A stretch of DNA of 64,000 nucleotides from Clitoria ternatea (Eukaryota > Streptophyta > Magnoliopsida > Fabales > Fabaceae). The translations under genes were made by a program, and so were the position numbers. Positions 10,694 to 20,940 of the stretch are shown here, piece by piece. Position 1 is the stretch's first letter; the number at the start of each line of letters is the position of its first letter. The notes beneath the pieces were generated by a model that saw nothing but the letters and a program-made list of their open reading frames with translations, was not told where the DNA came from and made no database searches. The stretch is taken from NCBI GenBank assembly GCA_037962975.1, contig CM075671.1, forward strand, positions 40,324,501 through 40,388,500, in the 5' to 3' direction.

Positions 10694-10877
10694 TGCCGAT
10701 TGGATCATTTGAACTTGTTCCGAGTCATTCTTCAATCAGTGCCGATTGGATCATTTGAACTTGTTCTGAGTCAATCTTCCATCAGTGTCGATTGGATCAT
10801 TTGAACTTGTTCCGAGTCATTCTTCAATCAGTGCTGATTGAATCATTTGAACTTGTTCTGAGTCACTCTTCAGCCAG
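10694..10877 (+). repeat. 46-bp tandem repeat, 4 copies
   Basis: Four head-to-tail units start at 10694, 10740, 10786 and 10832. Each reads TGCCGATTGGATCATTTGAA then CTTGTTCCGAGTC and a TTC/CAG-rich end. They contain the TCCGAGTC word of the preceding array, so this is a local expansion of it. Confidence 0.93.
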
Positions 10878-11443
10878 TTTTGATCCACATTTCAGTCAGT
10901 TCCGAGTCACCCTTCTGTCAGTTCCGAGTCACTTTTCACTTGGTTCCGATTGAGTGTTCCAATCAGAATTGCTTTGCTCGTCCAGCTCCTCACAGCAACC
11001 CAACACCGACCAGGAAAGTAACACCGAGTAAAGCTTTCACTCGGTCTTTTGTGTATGAACAGCACCTTTTCCACTCGGATTATTTCCCACTATGGGTGTA
11101 TACCGACCGAGGCACTAAATCTGAGTCAGAAGGAGAAAACCGACCCATATTTTCCACCGATTACCCTTGCTGACTTAGATTCCCACTATCCAAGTGGATC
11201 CTTGAATTATGGGGGGCGGCTGGCAACAGACAAGAGAAAAAATAATAAAGAAGTTCCACTAGCCACCGTTTTCCCTGATCGTCAATGTCCAGGCTGTTTC
11301 CTCAAAGCACCATCCAAGTTGATTTGCTAATTTTGTACGGCGGCTGATAACAAACAAAAATTAAAATAATAAGTTATTCATCAGCTGTTGTTCACATCAT
11401 TGGTAGCCAGGCTGTCTCTAGCAATCAGCACACCTGGGACTTC

Positions 11444-11451
11444 TATAAATA
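11444..11451 (+). promoter_or_regulatory. Probable LTR TATA box
   Basis: TATAAATA lies in a GGGACTTCTATAAATACCCC context, followed about 25-35 bp downstream by a purine-rich stretch suited to a start site. It is the best promoter candidate in the Ogre 3' tail and places the U3/R border of the LTR near 11480. Transcription start not verified. Confidence 0.6.
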
Positions 11452-11519
11452 CCCCAATGAAAGAGAAGAAAAGGATCCTGAAGCCTTTATTTTGCGGAGA
11501 AGACTCTGAAGCATTTTCT

Positions 11520-12330
11520 TAAAAAAAACACAGCCCCCCTAAGACTCAATACTGTCCCCTCTCTCCACCTCATCGTACAACGTCCGTCTCCTCTCCTTCT
11601 CATCCACATCCGTTCTCTCTCTCCTCTCTCCTTCTCTTCCACACCGTCCTCTTCCTCCTCTCACTGGCCGTCCTCCTCTTCCCACACCGTCCCTCTCTTC
11701 TCCTCTCCAGTCATCCCCCACAAAACCACACCGTCCTCACTCTCCCTTCACCAATACAGTCCTCCTCCTCTCAAATCCACCACACAGCCCCCCTAAAACT
11801 CACCAACACCGTCCTTCTCCCTTCAATACACCATACAGCCTCTCACTTTCTCTTCACCCACACAGTCCTTCACACTCTACACCGTCCTTCCCTTTCCGTA
11901 CAGCCCCTCCTCTCAAACCAAACACCGACTCCTCTTAAATCCATACCATCATCCGACCTCACTTCACACCACACCGTCCAACACCTCCTCAAACACCGAC
12001 CAGTCCTCCTCTCCTCACCACACCGTCTCCCCTCTCCTCTCAACCCATACTGTCCAGCCCCCTTAAATCCTCTCCACATCGTCCTTTTCCCCTCAAACTC
12101 ACATCATCCTCTCCTTAAAAGCCACTCCATACACCCCTCAAGCTATGTCCCTCTCCTTAAAACCCACACCAACAATCCCTTGAATACTCACTACACCGTA
12201 CACCCCTCAAGCTAAGTCCCTCACCTTAAAACCCACACCATCCCCCCGTAAATCCTTAATACTGACCTGATCCTCTTTAAATCCACGCTACACCGTCCAG
12301 CATCTCAAATCTTTTACACACCGTCCAACT
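11520..12330 (+). repeat. CACCGTCC-rich pyrimidine tract downstream of LTR promoter
   Basis: About 800 bp of strongly C/T-biased sequence in which ACACCGTCC, CACCGTCCT and close variants recur more than twenty times at irregular intervals. If the TATA box at 11444 is used, this is the R/U5 leader of the element RNA: C-rich, and free of G-runs on the + strand. The - strand ORFs in it (Arg/Gly-rich) are composition artefacts. Confidence 0.7.
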
Positions 12331-12565
12331 CCTTTCTCAATACACCAATCTCACTTTGCCCCCTCATTTTTTTTAGTATTTGTATTTGTTTATTTTCTGT
12401 TGAATTAATTGTTGTTCGATGACTTTGTTTCCTTTTCAATTATCAACTAATTTCTATTGATTGATAAATATTAATAAAAATGAATGCTTCACACACTCTA
12501 TTTGGACTAGCAAAAAAGTTGTAATAATTATTCTTATTCTTATTATTATTGCAATTTTTATTACT

Positions 12566-12778
12566 TTTTTTTGAAAAAAAGGGTGGAGCGAGTTTAATTT
12601 TGACAAGACGTCCTGTTAATCTCATTTTTTATCTATAATATCTTTTTCTTAAAAAAGGGGTGGAGCGAGTTTAATTTAGACGAGACGTCCTGTTAATCTC
12701 ATTTTTTATATATAATATCTTTTTCTCAAAAAGGGTAGAGCGAGTTTAATCTGGACGAGACATCCTGTTAATCTCATG
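12566..12778 (+). repeat. 75-77 bp tandem repeat with GACGTCCTGTTA box, 3 copies
   Basis: GGTGGAGCGAG starts at 12582 and 12659 and a GGTAGAGCG variant at 12734. Each is preceded by an A-run plus GGG (purine tract) and followed by GACGAGACGTCCTGTTAATC and an AT-rich filler. The same GACGTCCTGTTA word occurs singly at about 7822 and 8013, more than 4 kb upstream. Confidence 0.85.
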
Positions 12779-13115
12779 TAAATATTCCGTGTTTATTTTT
12801 GTTTATTTTTGTATGTTTTTGTCATCTCGTAAGCTTTTTTTTCATGAAGAAGTTAAAATAATTATTGGGTTAATTATAATGCGCGCTATCATATTGAGGT
12901 AACCGTTTTTATAACGGACAGTTGTGAGGTGCTAATACCTTCCTCACCTGTAATTAGACTCCCGAACATGGAATTTCATTTTTATAACCAGTGCTTTAAT
13001 GAAAGGTTTTCCCGGTATTTTATCCTAAAAAATATTGGTGGCAACTCCTTGTTTTTCTTTTCGAACCAAAATCATTTTGAGGGTCGGCCGTGCCGCCGCA
13101 ATCCCGGTCGCGACA
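12779..13115 (+). repeat. 3' end of Ogre LTR
   Basis: It contains GAGGTGCTAATACCTTCC (12926-12943), CCCGAACATGG, a GGTGGCAACTCC stretch and a GC-rich end finishing CGGTCGCGACA at 13115. I recognise this order of words from the 3' ends of Tat/Ogre LTRs. The next base starts sequence collinear with the interior of a Tekay-type LTR (compare 54530 on), which supports the border. No target duplication can be tested because the 5' end is missing. Confidence 0.7.
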
Positions 13116-15018
13116 GGATTGATAAAGCAAAGCCCAAAGTGCATACAAAAATAATTGAGTTTACAGCGGAAGGAATATGTATGCAGGGCAATACGCCTAG
13201 TCCCATATATGAAGATATGAGAAAAGGCCTGAAAACAAGGAAAGACATCAAGAAAACGGAAAAATTCACAAAAGCTACCACTGGACCAACTAGTGTAGGT
13301 ACGCCCATTTCCAGCGTACTTACGCCTAGTGACCAGCTCCTAAACAGAATGTCAGCGTACCAACGTTGGAGCCCCAGTGTCCCAAAGCGCAACCCACCAG
13401 CGTGCCTGCACTAGATCCCAGCGTAAGTATGCCTAGACACTGACATTTTCCACCAATTTTTCCTGTAAGGCAGAGTGCCAACGCTAAAGGTCAGCCTGCC
13501 CATGCTGAATGGCACTACCATCAAGACCCAATTCTAGCATCTCAATGTGCCAATGCCCTAGCCAGACGTTCACACACCCAGAGCCACACCACACCCCAAC
13601 AAGCCAGCATGCCTACACCCAGGCCCAGCGTAGGTACGCCCAGCTACTGGTTAGCAGACCCTGTTTTGTAGCTTTTTGCACTACTGATTTCGCCAACTTT
13701 GGGACATCATTTCACCTGGCAAATCAACTCCAAATCACATGAAATTTTAGACACAATATATACACCCTAAAATCAATCATGTGGCAAAGTTTCACGCTAA
13801 ATTTCATCCCAATCAAAATCTAAGCTATAGGGTTGATTTACGCATACACAGGTATACAACATGACATGCCAAAATGCAAGTTGGGCCTATTTGGAAACAA
13901 CCAACCATACATACAAGTCACATACATATAATGTGAGTTATGAGTGACCCCTATTTAAGGTCCTAGCCATTCTATGAGAATATGGCCTATCCACTTCTCA
14001 ATATTCATACACATTGTCATTCCAACCATCACAACAACACATACATGCCTCATGAGAGGTTGTAATTCATGAATAACATCATTCATTCATCATATTGGCA
14101 TACATCAAGTATTACATTTGTAAATGTATATTGTTAAGGTCATAAACAAAAATTATCCATACACATAAGGGTCCAATTTTCACATATGACCTCCAAATGG
14201 AATATTCATCAATCCAAATACACAATAAGCATATCTCGACATCATATGCTATACAAAATCATCAGTTGCCGGCCAAGGCAATTCCTATACAACTAATTTA
14301 CGTCCTTCTTCAAAACATACACTTTCAAAAGATATGTAATCTCACCCCATGAACGTCCTGTATCACAAGGCTAAAAATAGACAACATGGGAGAATGAATT
14401 ATACATTCTAAATAACGAATATGAATACATTTGTGATTATGTACATATGCATTCAATAACATGTATACTTTGCATCAACATATCAGTTATCATCAATATT
14501 TATATCATCACACAACATGTACATATCTTAGTCATCTTTGTGATTTATAGCAAAGTATATAAGCATAGATACCTTCATGTCCCTCATCATGTTGGGCTAT
14601 CACACACATCACTATACACAAATTTATCTCTTTGTATTTATATTTTATATGTTGTCTTTAGGTATTCTTTCACCAAATCACAACCATCATCATATCTCAT
14701 CACCTTTGACATATCTCCTTGCTATATGCAAATGCTCTTAGGCTAATGCACATGCACGACAAAGTTATTATCAATTGTGGATCCGACTATAGGAATTTAA
14801 GCATCAATTTGTGGGTTCAAGCATGAATATACAACCATGCCCCTAATGCAGTAGTAAAACATGTACACTTATCATAAATTTGCATGCATATATCCATGTT
14901 TTACTGGTACTAAACCGTATCGTCCATCTTGCAACACCGGTCATTTTCACCATGACCGTGGTATACACCATAAACAACATAAAGATGTTACGGACTAACC
15001 ATGATTCATACCATGGCA
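13116..15018 (-). repeat. Partial Tekay-like LTR (copy A)
   Basis: Collinear with 54530-56610 (copy C) and partly with 42350-42620 (copy B): shared landmarks include CCTAGTCCCATATAT, TGTTTTACTGGTACTA and the CATACCATGGCA end. It is cut at both sides. About 170 bp of LTR end is missing at 13116, where the Ogre element begins. At 15018 the LTR stops mid-sequence and integrase starts, so the 5' part of this LTR and the integrase end were deleted. It is taken as the 3' LTR of the - strand pol that follows. ORFs inside are not genes. Confidence 0.75.
13290..13645. repeat. Doublet array of GCGTA-NN-TACGC boxes in LTR copy A
   Basis: Near-palindromic boxes of the type GCGTAAGTACGC, GCGTACTTACGC or GCGTGCCTACGC are centred at about 13299.5, 13320.5, 13361.5, 13382.5, 13405.5, 13426.5, 13478.5, 13499.5, 13550.5, 13570.5, 13612.5 and 13633.5. 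Steps alternate between about 21 and a larger value (41, 22, 52, 51, 42). Several boxes are decayed. The equivalent array in copy C starts at 54714.5 and 54735.5. Confidence 0.75.
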
Positions 15019-15019
15019 G

Positions 15020-16049
15020 CTATCGGTCTTGAGCAATTTTCATATTCTCTTTTATCATTCTTATTTGCTCAATAGTTTGCTGGACAATCTCCGGCCCTAA
15101 AGCCAAATTCTCACCAGTTTCCAACCAACATAGAGGCATTCTACATTTTCTACCATAGAGAGTCTCATAAGGAGCCATACAGATACTATTGTGGAAACTA
15201 TTATTGTAAGTGAATTCAATTAATGTAATCTCTCCCAATATCTACCATGCTCAAGAAAATAAGCCCTCAACAAATCTTCTAGGCTTTGGATAATCCTCTC
15301 AGATTGCCCATTATTTTGAGGATGATAAGCATAACTAAGCTTCAACTTAGAACCTAATTCATGATGTAAGCTTCTCCAAAATTGGGAAGTAAACCGAGGG
15401 TCACGATCAGATACAATACTAGATGGCACACCATGTAATCTAACAATCTTCTTTATGTACAACTAGGCTAACTTCTCCAATGAACTCTTCATATTCATGG
15501 GTAGAAAAGGAGTACACTTTATCAATCGATCCATAATCACCCATATAGCATTATTTCCAGCACGAGTTCTGGGAAAACCAGAAATAAAGTCCATAGCAAC
15601 ACTATCCCATTTCCAAACGGGGATCTCCAAAGGTCTCAATAACCAGATGGTTTTTGATGTTCAACCTTAGCCTTCTAACAAACAAGGCAAGATGCTACAA
15701 AGTTTGCTACATCATGTTTCATACCGAGCCACCAGAAGTTTTTCTTCAAGTCTTGATACATCTTAGTGGAACCAGGATGAATACTCAATACACTTTTGTG
15801 AGCTTCCTCAAGCACCAACCTTCTTAAATCACCACCATATGGAATATAAATTCGGCCCTTCACACGCCAAATACCATCATGACCTTCTGTAAAGAATGAA
15901 TTCTTCTCATTAGCTTGAGCTTCTTTCATCTCAATCAAATACTCATCCTTCGCTTGTTGCACTTTTACATATTCAAGGAACACATTTGCAACCTTCAACA
16001 TCTCAAGGGACATTTTCTTTGGGGTATATAATTCCACACCCACATTCAA
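15020..16049 (-). pseudogene. Tekay-like integrase (broken)
   Basis: Read right to left, the zinc-finger region has HPGSTKMYQDLKKNFWWLGM and a C-x2-C ending near 15675. The catalytic core has MDFISG (first Asp, near 15580), SDRDPRF (second Asp, near 15405) and NNGQSER (Glu, near 15320), then EFTYNNSFHNS and APYETLYGRKC. The protein is in at least three frames with stops near 15675, 15463 and 15220. It ends abruptly at 15020 by fusion to LTR sequence, so the C-terminal chromodomain expected for chromoviruses is missing. Integrase would insert element DNA. Confidence 0.88.
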
Positions 16050-16112
16050 GTTTCTAACTTATTCTATTAGTTGCATCTCTTTCATCATCATTGCGGAAAC
16101 ATGCAATGACTT

Positions 16113-16550
16113 CTAGCTTAAAGTATCAGCAACCACATTTGCCTTACCGGGATGATACCTGAACTCAAACTCATAGTCTTTCAAAAACTTCATCCATCGT
16201 CGTTGGCGCATATTAAGTTCTTTTTGATCGAATAAGTACTTAAGGCTTTTGTGATCACTAAAGACCATAAATTTCAAACCATACAAGTAGTGTCGCCACA
16301 ACTTCAAAGTAAACATCACCGCCACCAATTTAAGATCACGTGTGGGATAATTAACCTCATGCAGTCATAACTGTCTTGACGCATAGGTTATCACACGTTC
16401 ACTTTGCATTAACACAAAACCAAGACCATGCATAGAAGCATCATATAACACCATAAAATCATCCAGCAAATCAGGCAAGGCTAATACTGGTACGGTAGTA
16501 AGTCTCAATTTCAACTCTTGAAAACTTTCTTTACATTCGAGAGTCCACAC
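16113..16550 (-). pseudogene. Tekay-like RNase H (broken)
   Basis: Two pieces encode the gypsy RNase H: 16550-16365 with LYDASMHGLGFVL (catalytic Asp) and VITYASRQL, and 16328-16113 with FSDHKSLKYLFDQKELNMRQ, RYHPGKANVVAD and the final Asp. A short gap with a stop separates them. Strong similarity to 51370-51756 (+), the homologous domain of the other chromovirus in this window, helps fix the limits. Confidence 0.88.
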
Positions 16551-17840
16551 AAATGGTTAATTCTTACGAGTCAACTTCATCAATAGTAATGCTAAACAGG
16601 AAAATCCTTCAATAAACCTCCGGTAATAACCGGTAAGACCAAGGAAACTCATATTTCCGTCATAGACGTCGGTCTTTCCCATGCCATAACAGCTTCAACT
16701 TTTGATAGATCAACAACAACACCCTCATAAGAGATCACATGACCGAGAAAAGAAATCATATTCAACCAGAATTCATATTTAAAGAGCTTGGCATATAATT
16801 CTTTCTCTTGAAGAATAGACAACACAAGGCGAAGATGCCTTTCATGTTTTTCATGACTCTTAGAGTACACCAAAATATCATTAGTTAATATCACGACGAA
16901 TTGATCAAGATACTCATGGAAGATGTGATTCATGTAATCCATGAAAATTACAGGAGCATTTGTCACACCAAATGGCATCACCACATACACATAGTGGCCA
17001 TATCACTTCGGAAGGAAGTTTTTGGATTATCATCGGTCTTCACACGAATTTGGTGATATTCAAAACACAAGTCAATCTTGGAAAACATAACGGCACCCTT
17101 CAATTAATCAAAGAGATCATCAATACGAGGAAGAGGATATTTGTTCTTGATAGTTAATTTATTGAGTTGGCAATAGTCAACGCACAATCTCATGCTTCCA
17201 TCCTTCTTTCTCACCAACAACATAAGCACCCCAAGAGACACACTTGGGCGGATAAACTCCCATTCAAGTAATTCCTCGATTTGCTTTTTAAGCTCAGACA
17301 ATTCTATAGGAGACATCTTATAAGGAGCTTGAGAAATAGGCTCAGTACCAGGAATAAGATCAATAGGGAATTCCACTTCACATGGAGGAGGAAATCCAGG
17401 AATCTTATCAGGAAAAACATCTGAGAATTTTGAAACGATAGGAATTTCACAAGATTGGGAAGTACTATTCCCATTAATCATACAGAACATTACAAGAAAT
17501 TGAGAGATACCTTGCAGGTCAAAGTGTTTAGCATTTGAAGTCAGAAAGATCACCGCCTTATTATGATAATTCACCAAGACTCTGTTGGTAGATAACCAAT
17601 CCATGCCTAGGATAATATCCAGGTCTTTCGTAGGTAAGCACACGAGGGATACAATAAACTTTCTACCCTCAAGAATCATCTCGACATTCTCACATCGAGT
17701 CACGGATCTCAAACAAGCACCAGTCGGTGTAGTCACCATTATAGAGTCTTTCATCATACAAACAGGCACTTTCAAGTGCCTCACACAATCTTTAGAAATA
17801 AATGAATGAGTAGCACCGGAATCATAAATAACACAAACCG
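16551..17840 (-). pseudogene. Tekay-like protease and reverse transcriptase, RT active site lost
   Basis: The protease active-site loop DSGA lies at 17823-17812 and LGMDWLS near 17595. RT follows with FSDVFPDKIPG, IDLIPGTEPIS, KKDGSMRLCVDY and YPLPRIDDLFD, then a stop near 17104 and a decayed stretch, then MPFGVTNAPVIF (from 16978). The catalytic box reads L-T-N-D at about 16888-16877 instead of a -D-D box: the first catalytic Asp is Asn (one G-to-A step). The RT could not work even if expressed. A frame break near 16649 precedes the RNase H. Confidence 0.9.
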
Positions 17841-17964
17841 ATGTACCAAGGATTTCACACTCACCATGAATAAGATCTTCCTCTTTAGCGGCTTCTTCAC
17901 CGGCAACGGTGAAAACTCTTTCTGTAGCTTGTGGTTGATCACCAGCATTATGATTATTGATTAT
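17841..17964 (-). pseudogene. Tekay-like gag/PR junction, truncated
   Basis: Upstream of DSGA the same frame encodes about 40 residues (RVFTVAGEEAA then an acidic segment), typical of the region between the Gag zinc knuckle and PR. At about 17964 similarity stops and unrelated + strand element sequence starts. Gag and the 5' LTR are lost or lie elsewhere. Confidence 0.65.
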
Positions 17965-20040
17965 TGATAAGGAAATATGTGAATTGAGATTTTTTTTGAT
18001 TATGTGGTATGGGATGGTTGACGGTATGTTTCACCCCTCACTTTTGGCTTTCGTGGTCATTTGAGATATAGTTGAGCTACCTAGTAGTCAAGTAGGACCT
18101 AGTGGTTGAGGTGGCGAGCCAAGTCGGGCTTGATGGACCAAGTCGGGTTGACGGGATGTCAAGTTGGACCCCCAGCTAAAGGTGGATCCTTTATTATCCA
18201 GATAGTAGGCGTCATATTGGATGATGAGAGTCAGTGATATTTTATTAGTGTGACTATGATGATGTATGAACTAGTGATTGGTAAAGTATTTTAGAATGTG
18301 ATATTCATGGTGGTTTGTTATGATATGATACTTATATGAGCTTGTAGGGAACTTGGGAAGTTAAGCGGTATTAATGGTAAAACATTAATATTGTTATTTT
18401 GGTATTATGTTTACCGTTTTATATTAATTATGATCTTGTTTCTAAACACTTACCCTTGTTGTGGTTTTCTTCCTTTTAGTAACCAATGATAGAGAAGTTG
18501 ATCATGCCCAGAGGAAAGTGCCAAGTCAGGAGCTGATGCCAAGAAAGCTATGGAAGTAGAAATTATGTAATAGTTTAGTAGTAAATTACTTTAATGTTAA
18601 CTTATGTGTGTTGGATTACGTGATAACCAAATTTATAGTTCTTCTAGGCTTGAGACATTGATTATAGTGTGTTGATGAATATGTATGTATTACATGGAGC
18701 TATTGTGTGACTGTTTGAGATGAGAAGGTATCGTCATTGTGTGTATAGCTTGCATGTTATGTGTAAATGTGAATGGATGTGAGGAATAATGATTGAAACC
18801 TGCTACTAGCGATGCTAAATGGAAATAGGTGCAGATATATGGAAGTTAGGGACTAGATAAGGGGTTTTGTGATCCGGTGGGTTTTAGGACCCCCGAGAGC
18901 GGCCCATGGTCTCCCTACCTTAATTATCACTTAGGCATGTAGGCTTTACCTAGCTTAAGGTCCATTAGGTAGCTTTTACGCATTAGTTATGCTACATTTG
19001 GGCTTAAGTGCACCTTTCTGTATATCTCGTGCATACGTTAGAATTTGGGCAAACAGACTTTGCCAACAGCTTTGAAATGATGAAAACATGTTGCCCATTG
19101 GGTTTTGTATCAATCAGAGCCTAAACCTGGGTGTTAGATGTCATGGAAACTCAAAAATGGGGTGAATATATGATTCTCACTTAAGCGAAGGTATTTTCAC
19201 TCAAGCAAGATGCCTCCCTATTCCAAATTATGCATTTTATGTGTTTCTCGCTCAAGTGAGATGGATCTCGCTTGAGCGAGATAGTGTCAGTGGGATTCTA
19301 TGAGGATGTCGCTTAAGCAAGCATTACTTCACTTAACGAGTCCATCATATATTGTTACTGGACGTATTTTGCTCAAACGAGTGGTGTCTTTCTTGAGTGA
19401 AGAGAGATGATTTGATTTTGCATGTTTCTCGCTCAAGCGAGTGAAATCTCGCTTGAGCAAAGCCTGCATAACTGCTCCTTGTCTTTTTTTTGCTTGAGCG
19501 AGCAACCTTTCACTTAGGCAGGGGGCCATGTCTGATCCTTCTTGTGGCCTCGCTTGAGCGAGTGGTGTCTCGCTTAAGCGAGAGTACCATGTGTGGCTCT
19601 GTTGGTGTTTTACTCAAGCGAAAAGTGGTCGCTTAAGTGAGAATTTGTTTCATGGTGCATTCTCGCATTCACTAATAAGTGGTACCTCGCTTGAGCGAGA
19701 TTGTCTTGTTTTGATTTTTCTTGTGTTTGTTAACTTCTTTGCCTGTTCAATTGTTGAGGCGTTGTATCCTTCATAATTGACACCGCTTGGGGCTTTCATG
19801 ATCCACTGTTGGGATTTAGACGCGAAAAATTTTACCTTCATTTTCATTTAACCCGAGGTAAATCATAGATTGCCACTGAGTTGTTTTGGATTATTTATAA
19901 TTATGATTTAACTTAAAGTTATATTAAGATATAGATTATTCATAATTATGGATTGCACCTAGTGGGTCATTGGTTACTAATGGTGATGTGTTTGATTCTT
20001 GTAGAATTGAATTATGGTTAAATAATCTAGTTCTCGTAGA
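17965..20040 (+). repeat. 5' LTR-like and leader region of chromovirus G2a
   Basis: This is non-coding sequence placed just before a chromoviral gag on the + strand. Its last 100 bp or so resemble the leader of the second chromovirus (21735-21840): GTGG..ATTGGTTACTAA.. and GTAGAATT. I could not find a clear LTR end or primer site, so it is assigned by position. The region 17965-19140 shows no repeat I can define beyond short GTCGGG words at 18110-18160. Confidence 0.5.
19175..19700. repeat. Doublet array of CTCGCTTGAGCGAG boxes
   Basis: About 18 near-palindromic boxes (CTCGCTTGAGCGAG, its reverse complement and TTAA-centre variants) are centred at 19182.5, 19202.5, 19253.5, 19273.5, 19314.5, 19334.5, 19374.5, 19394.5, 19434.5, 19454.5, 19495.5, 19515.5, 19555.5, 19575.5, 19615.5, 19634.5, about 19672 (weak) and 19692.5. 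Steps are 20 bp inside each doublet and 40-41 bp between doublets (one 51). Spacer sequences are not repeats of each other. Confidence 0.9.
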
Positions 20041-20810
20041 GGGGATGATTTCTTCTCCAGGTTTTCTCAAATGATAAGAAGGGCCGAATCTAGCCCAACT
20101 CTTGACAAGTTTATGAAGCGGGCTCTGCCCACTTACAAAGGAGGTCACAATTATGATGGCGCATATGTTTGGATGCGAGATGTGGAGCAAGCCTCTAAAT
20201 ATTTTGAGTGCTCGGAGAAGCAGAAAGTACAGTTTACTACTTGTCAACTGAAAGATAGGTGTGGCTAGTGAGCCTTTGGTTTAAGCAAATTTCTATAGAA
20301 GGTTTCTTGATAGATTTTTTCTAGATAATTATAAAATCTACAAGAATATGGAATTCTTGAAACTGGAGCAGGGGAGAATGTCTGTTGCGAAATATACTAC
20401 AAAATTTGATGAATTATGTGACTTTTATCACCCTTTTTCTTTGGAAGGAACTAAAGGAAACAAGTGTGCTAACTATGAGGCGGGGTTGCGGATCAAACTC
20501 TGAAGCGTAATTGTGCCATTAGAGATTCGTGACTACCCTACTATAGTGAATAAGGCCATATTAACCGAGGAGGCTCAATTGTAGAGAGTATCTTAGACAA
20601 GGGACAAGAAACCATTAAAAGCAAAAAGGTTTAGCTTCAAGAAAATAGGGCAATTCTTCTGTGGTGGCAAGTCTTCTGCCACTTCATCATCTTCTTCGGG
20701 TCGTGATTCTAGTGGTCATTCTGGGAGTCATGCTTGTTATAATTATGGCCAGGAGGGCCACCTTGTTAAGCATTGTAGGGCTTACCAGCCAGTTTGCTAC
20801 CAATGAGGAA
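20041..20810 (+). pseudogene. Chromovirus G2a gag (broken)
   Basis: The frame gives SSSRRGDDFFSRFSQM, then a chromoviral Gag core: LPTYKGGHNYDGAYVWMRDVEQ, then QKVQFTTCQLK (20071-20268). It continues through frameshifts with the SVAKYTTKFDELCDFY helix region (20390-20430) and a Ser-rich linker. The end is a CCHC knuckle reading CYNYGQEGHLVKHC (20734-20775), whose second Cys is now Tyr. Gag would form the particle. No PR or RT follows: the sequence passes within about 130 bp into the LTR-like end of the next element. It is about 75% alike by eye to the gag at 31.64-32.65 kb. Confidence 0.85.
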
Positions 20811-20940
20811 ACTATATGTTTTGGGCAGGACATGGTTGACATAGTTGATAGTTATGTTAACATTATCTTGATTGGTAAGTGTTTACAATCAAGAGAAATT
20901 GATGCACATATAGGTATATATGTAGAAATTATATGTTAAG

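Larger units (their letters stand above)
1..13115 (+). mobile_element. Tat/Ogre-lineage Ty3/gypsy retrotransposon, 5' end outside window
   Basis: Domain order along the + strand is Gag, CHHC knuckle, aspartic protease, predicted intron, RT, RNase H, a second (archaeal-type) RNase H, then integrase. Two RNase H domains plus an intron between PR and RT are diagnostic of the Tat/Ogre branch of Ty3/gypsy (family knowledge). A non-coding tail of about 6.4 kb follows, with arrays of short repeats and a TATA box. It ends in sequence resembling the 3' end of Tat-type LTRs, with a terminal CA at 13115. The 5' LTR lies left of the window. The right flank (13116 on) is the interior of a Tekay-type LTR, so this element probably inserted into that LTR. 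The LTR start inside 6.7-11.4 kb could not be fixed because the other LTR is not visible. Confidence 0.88.

Noticed and set aside
11520..12330. Arg/Gly-rich - strand proteins (11539-11721, 11870-12079)
   Set aside because: They come from the pyrimidine-rich composition and the repeated CACCGTCC word; no family resemblance.
12929..13414. 161-residue ORF
   Set aside because: It spans the border of the Ogre LTR and the Tekay-like LTR, so it cannot be one ancestral gene.
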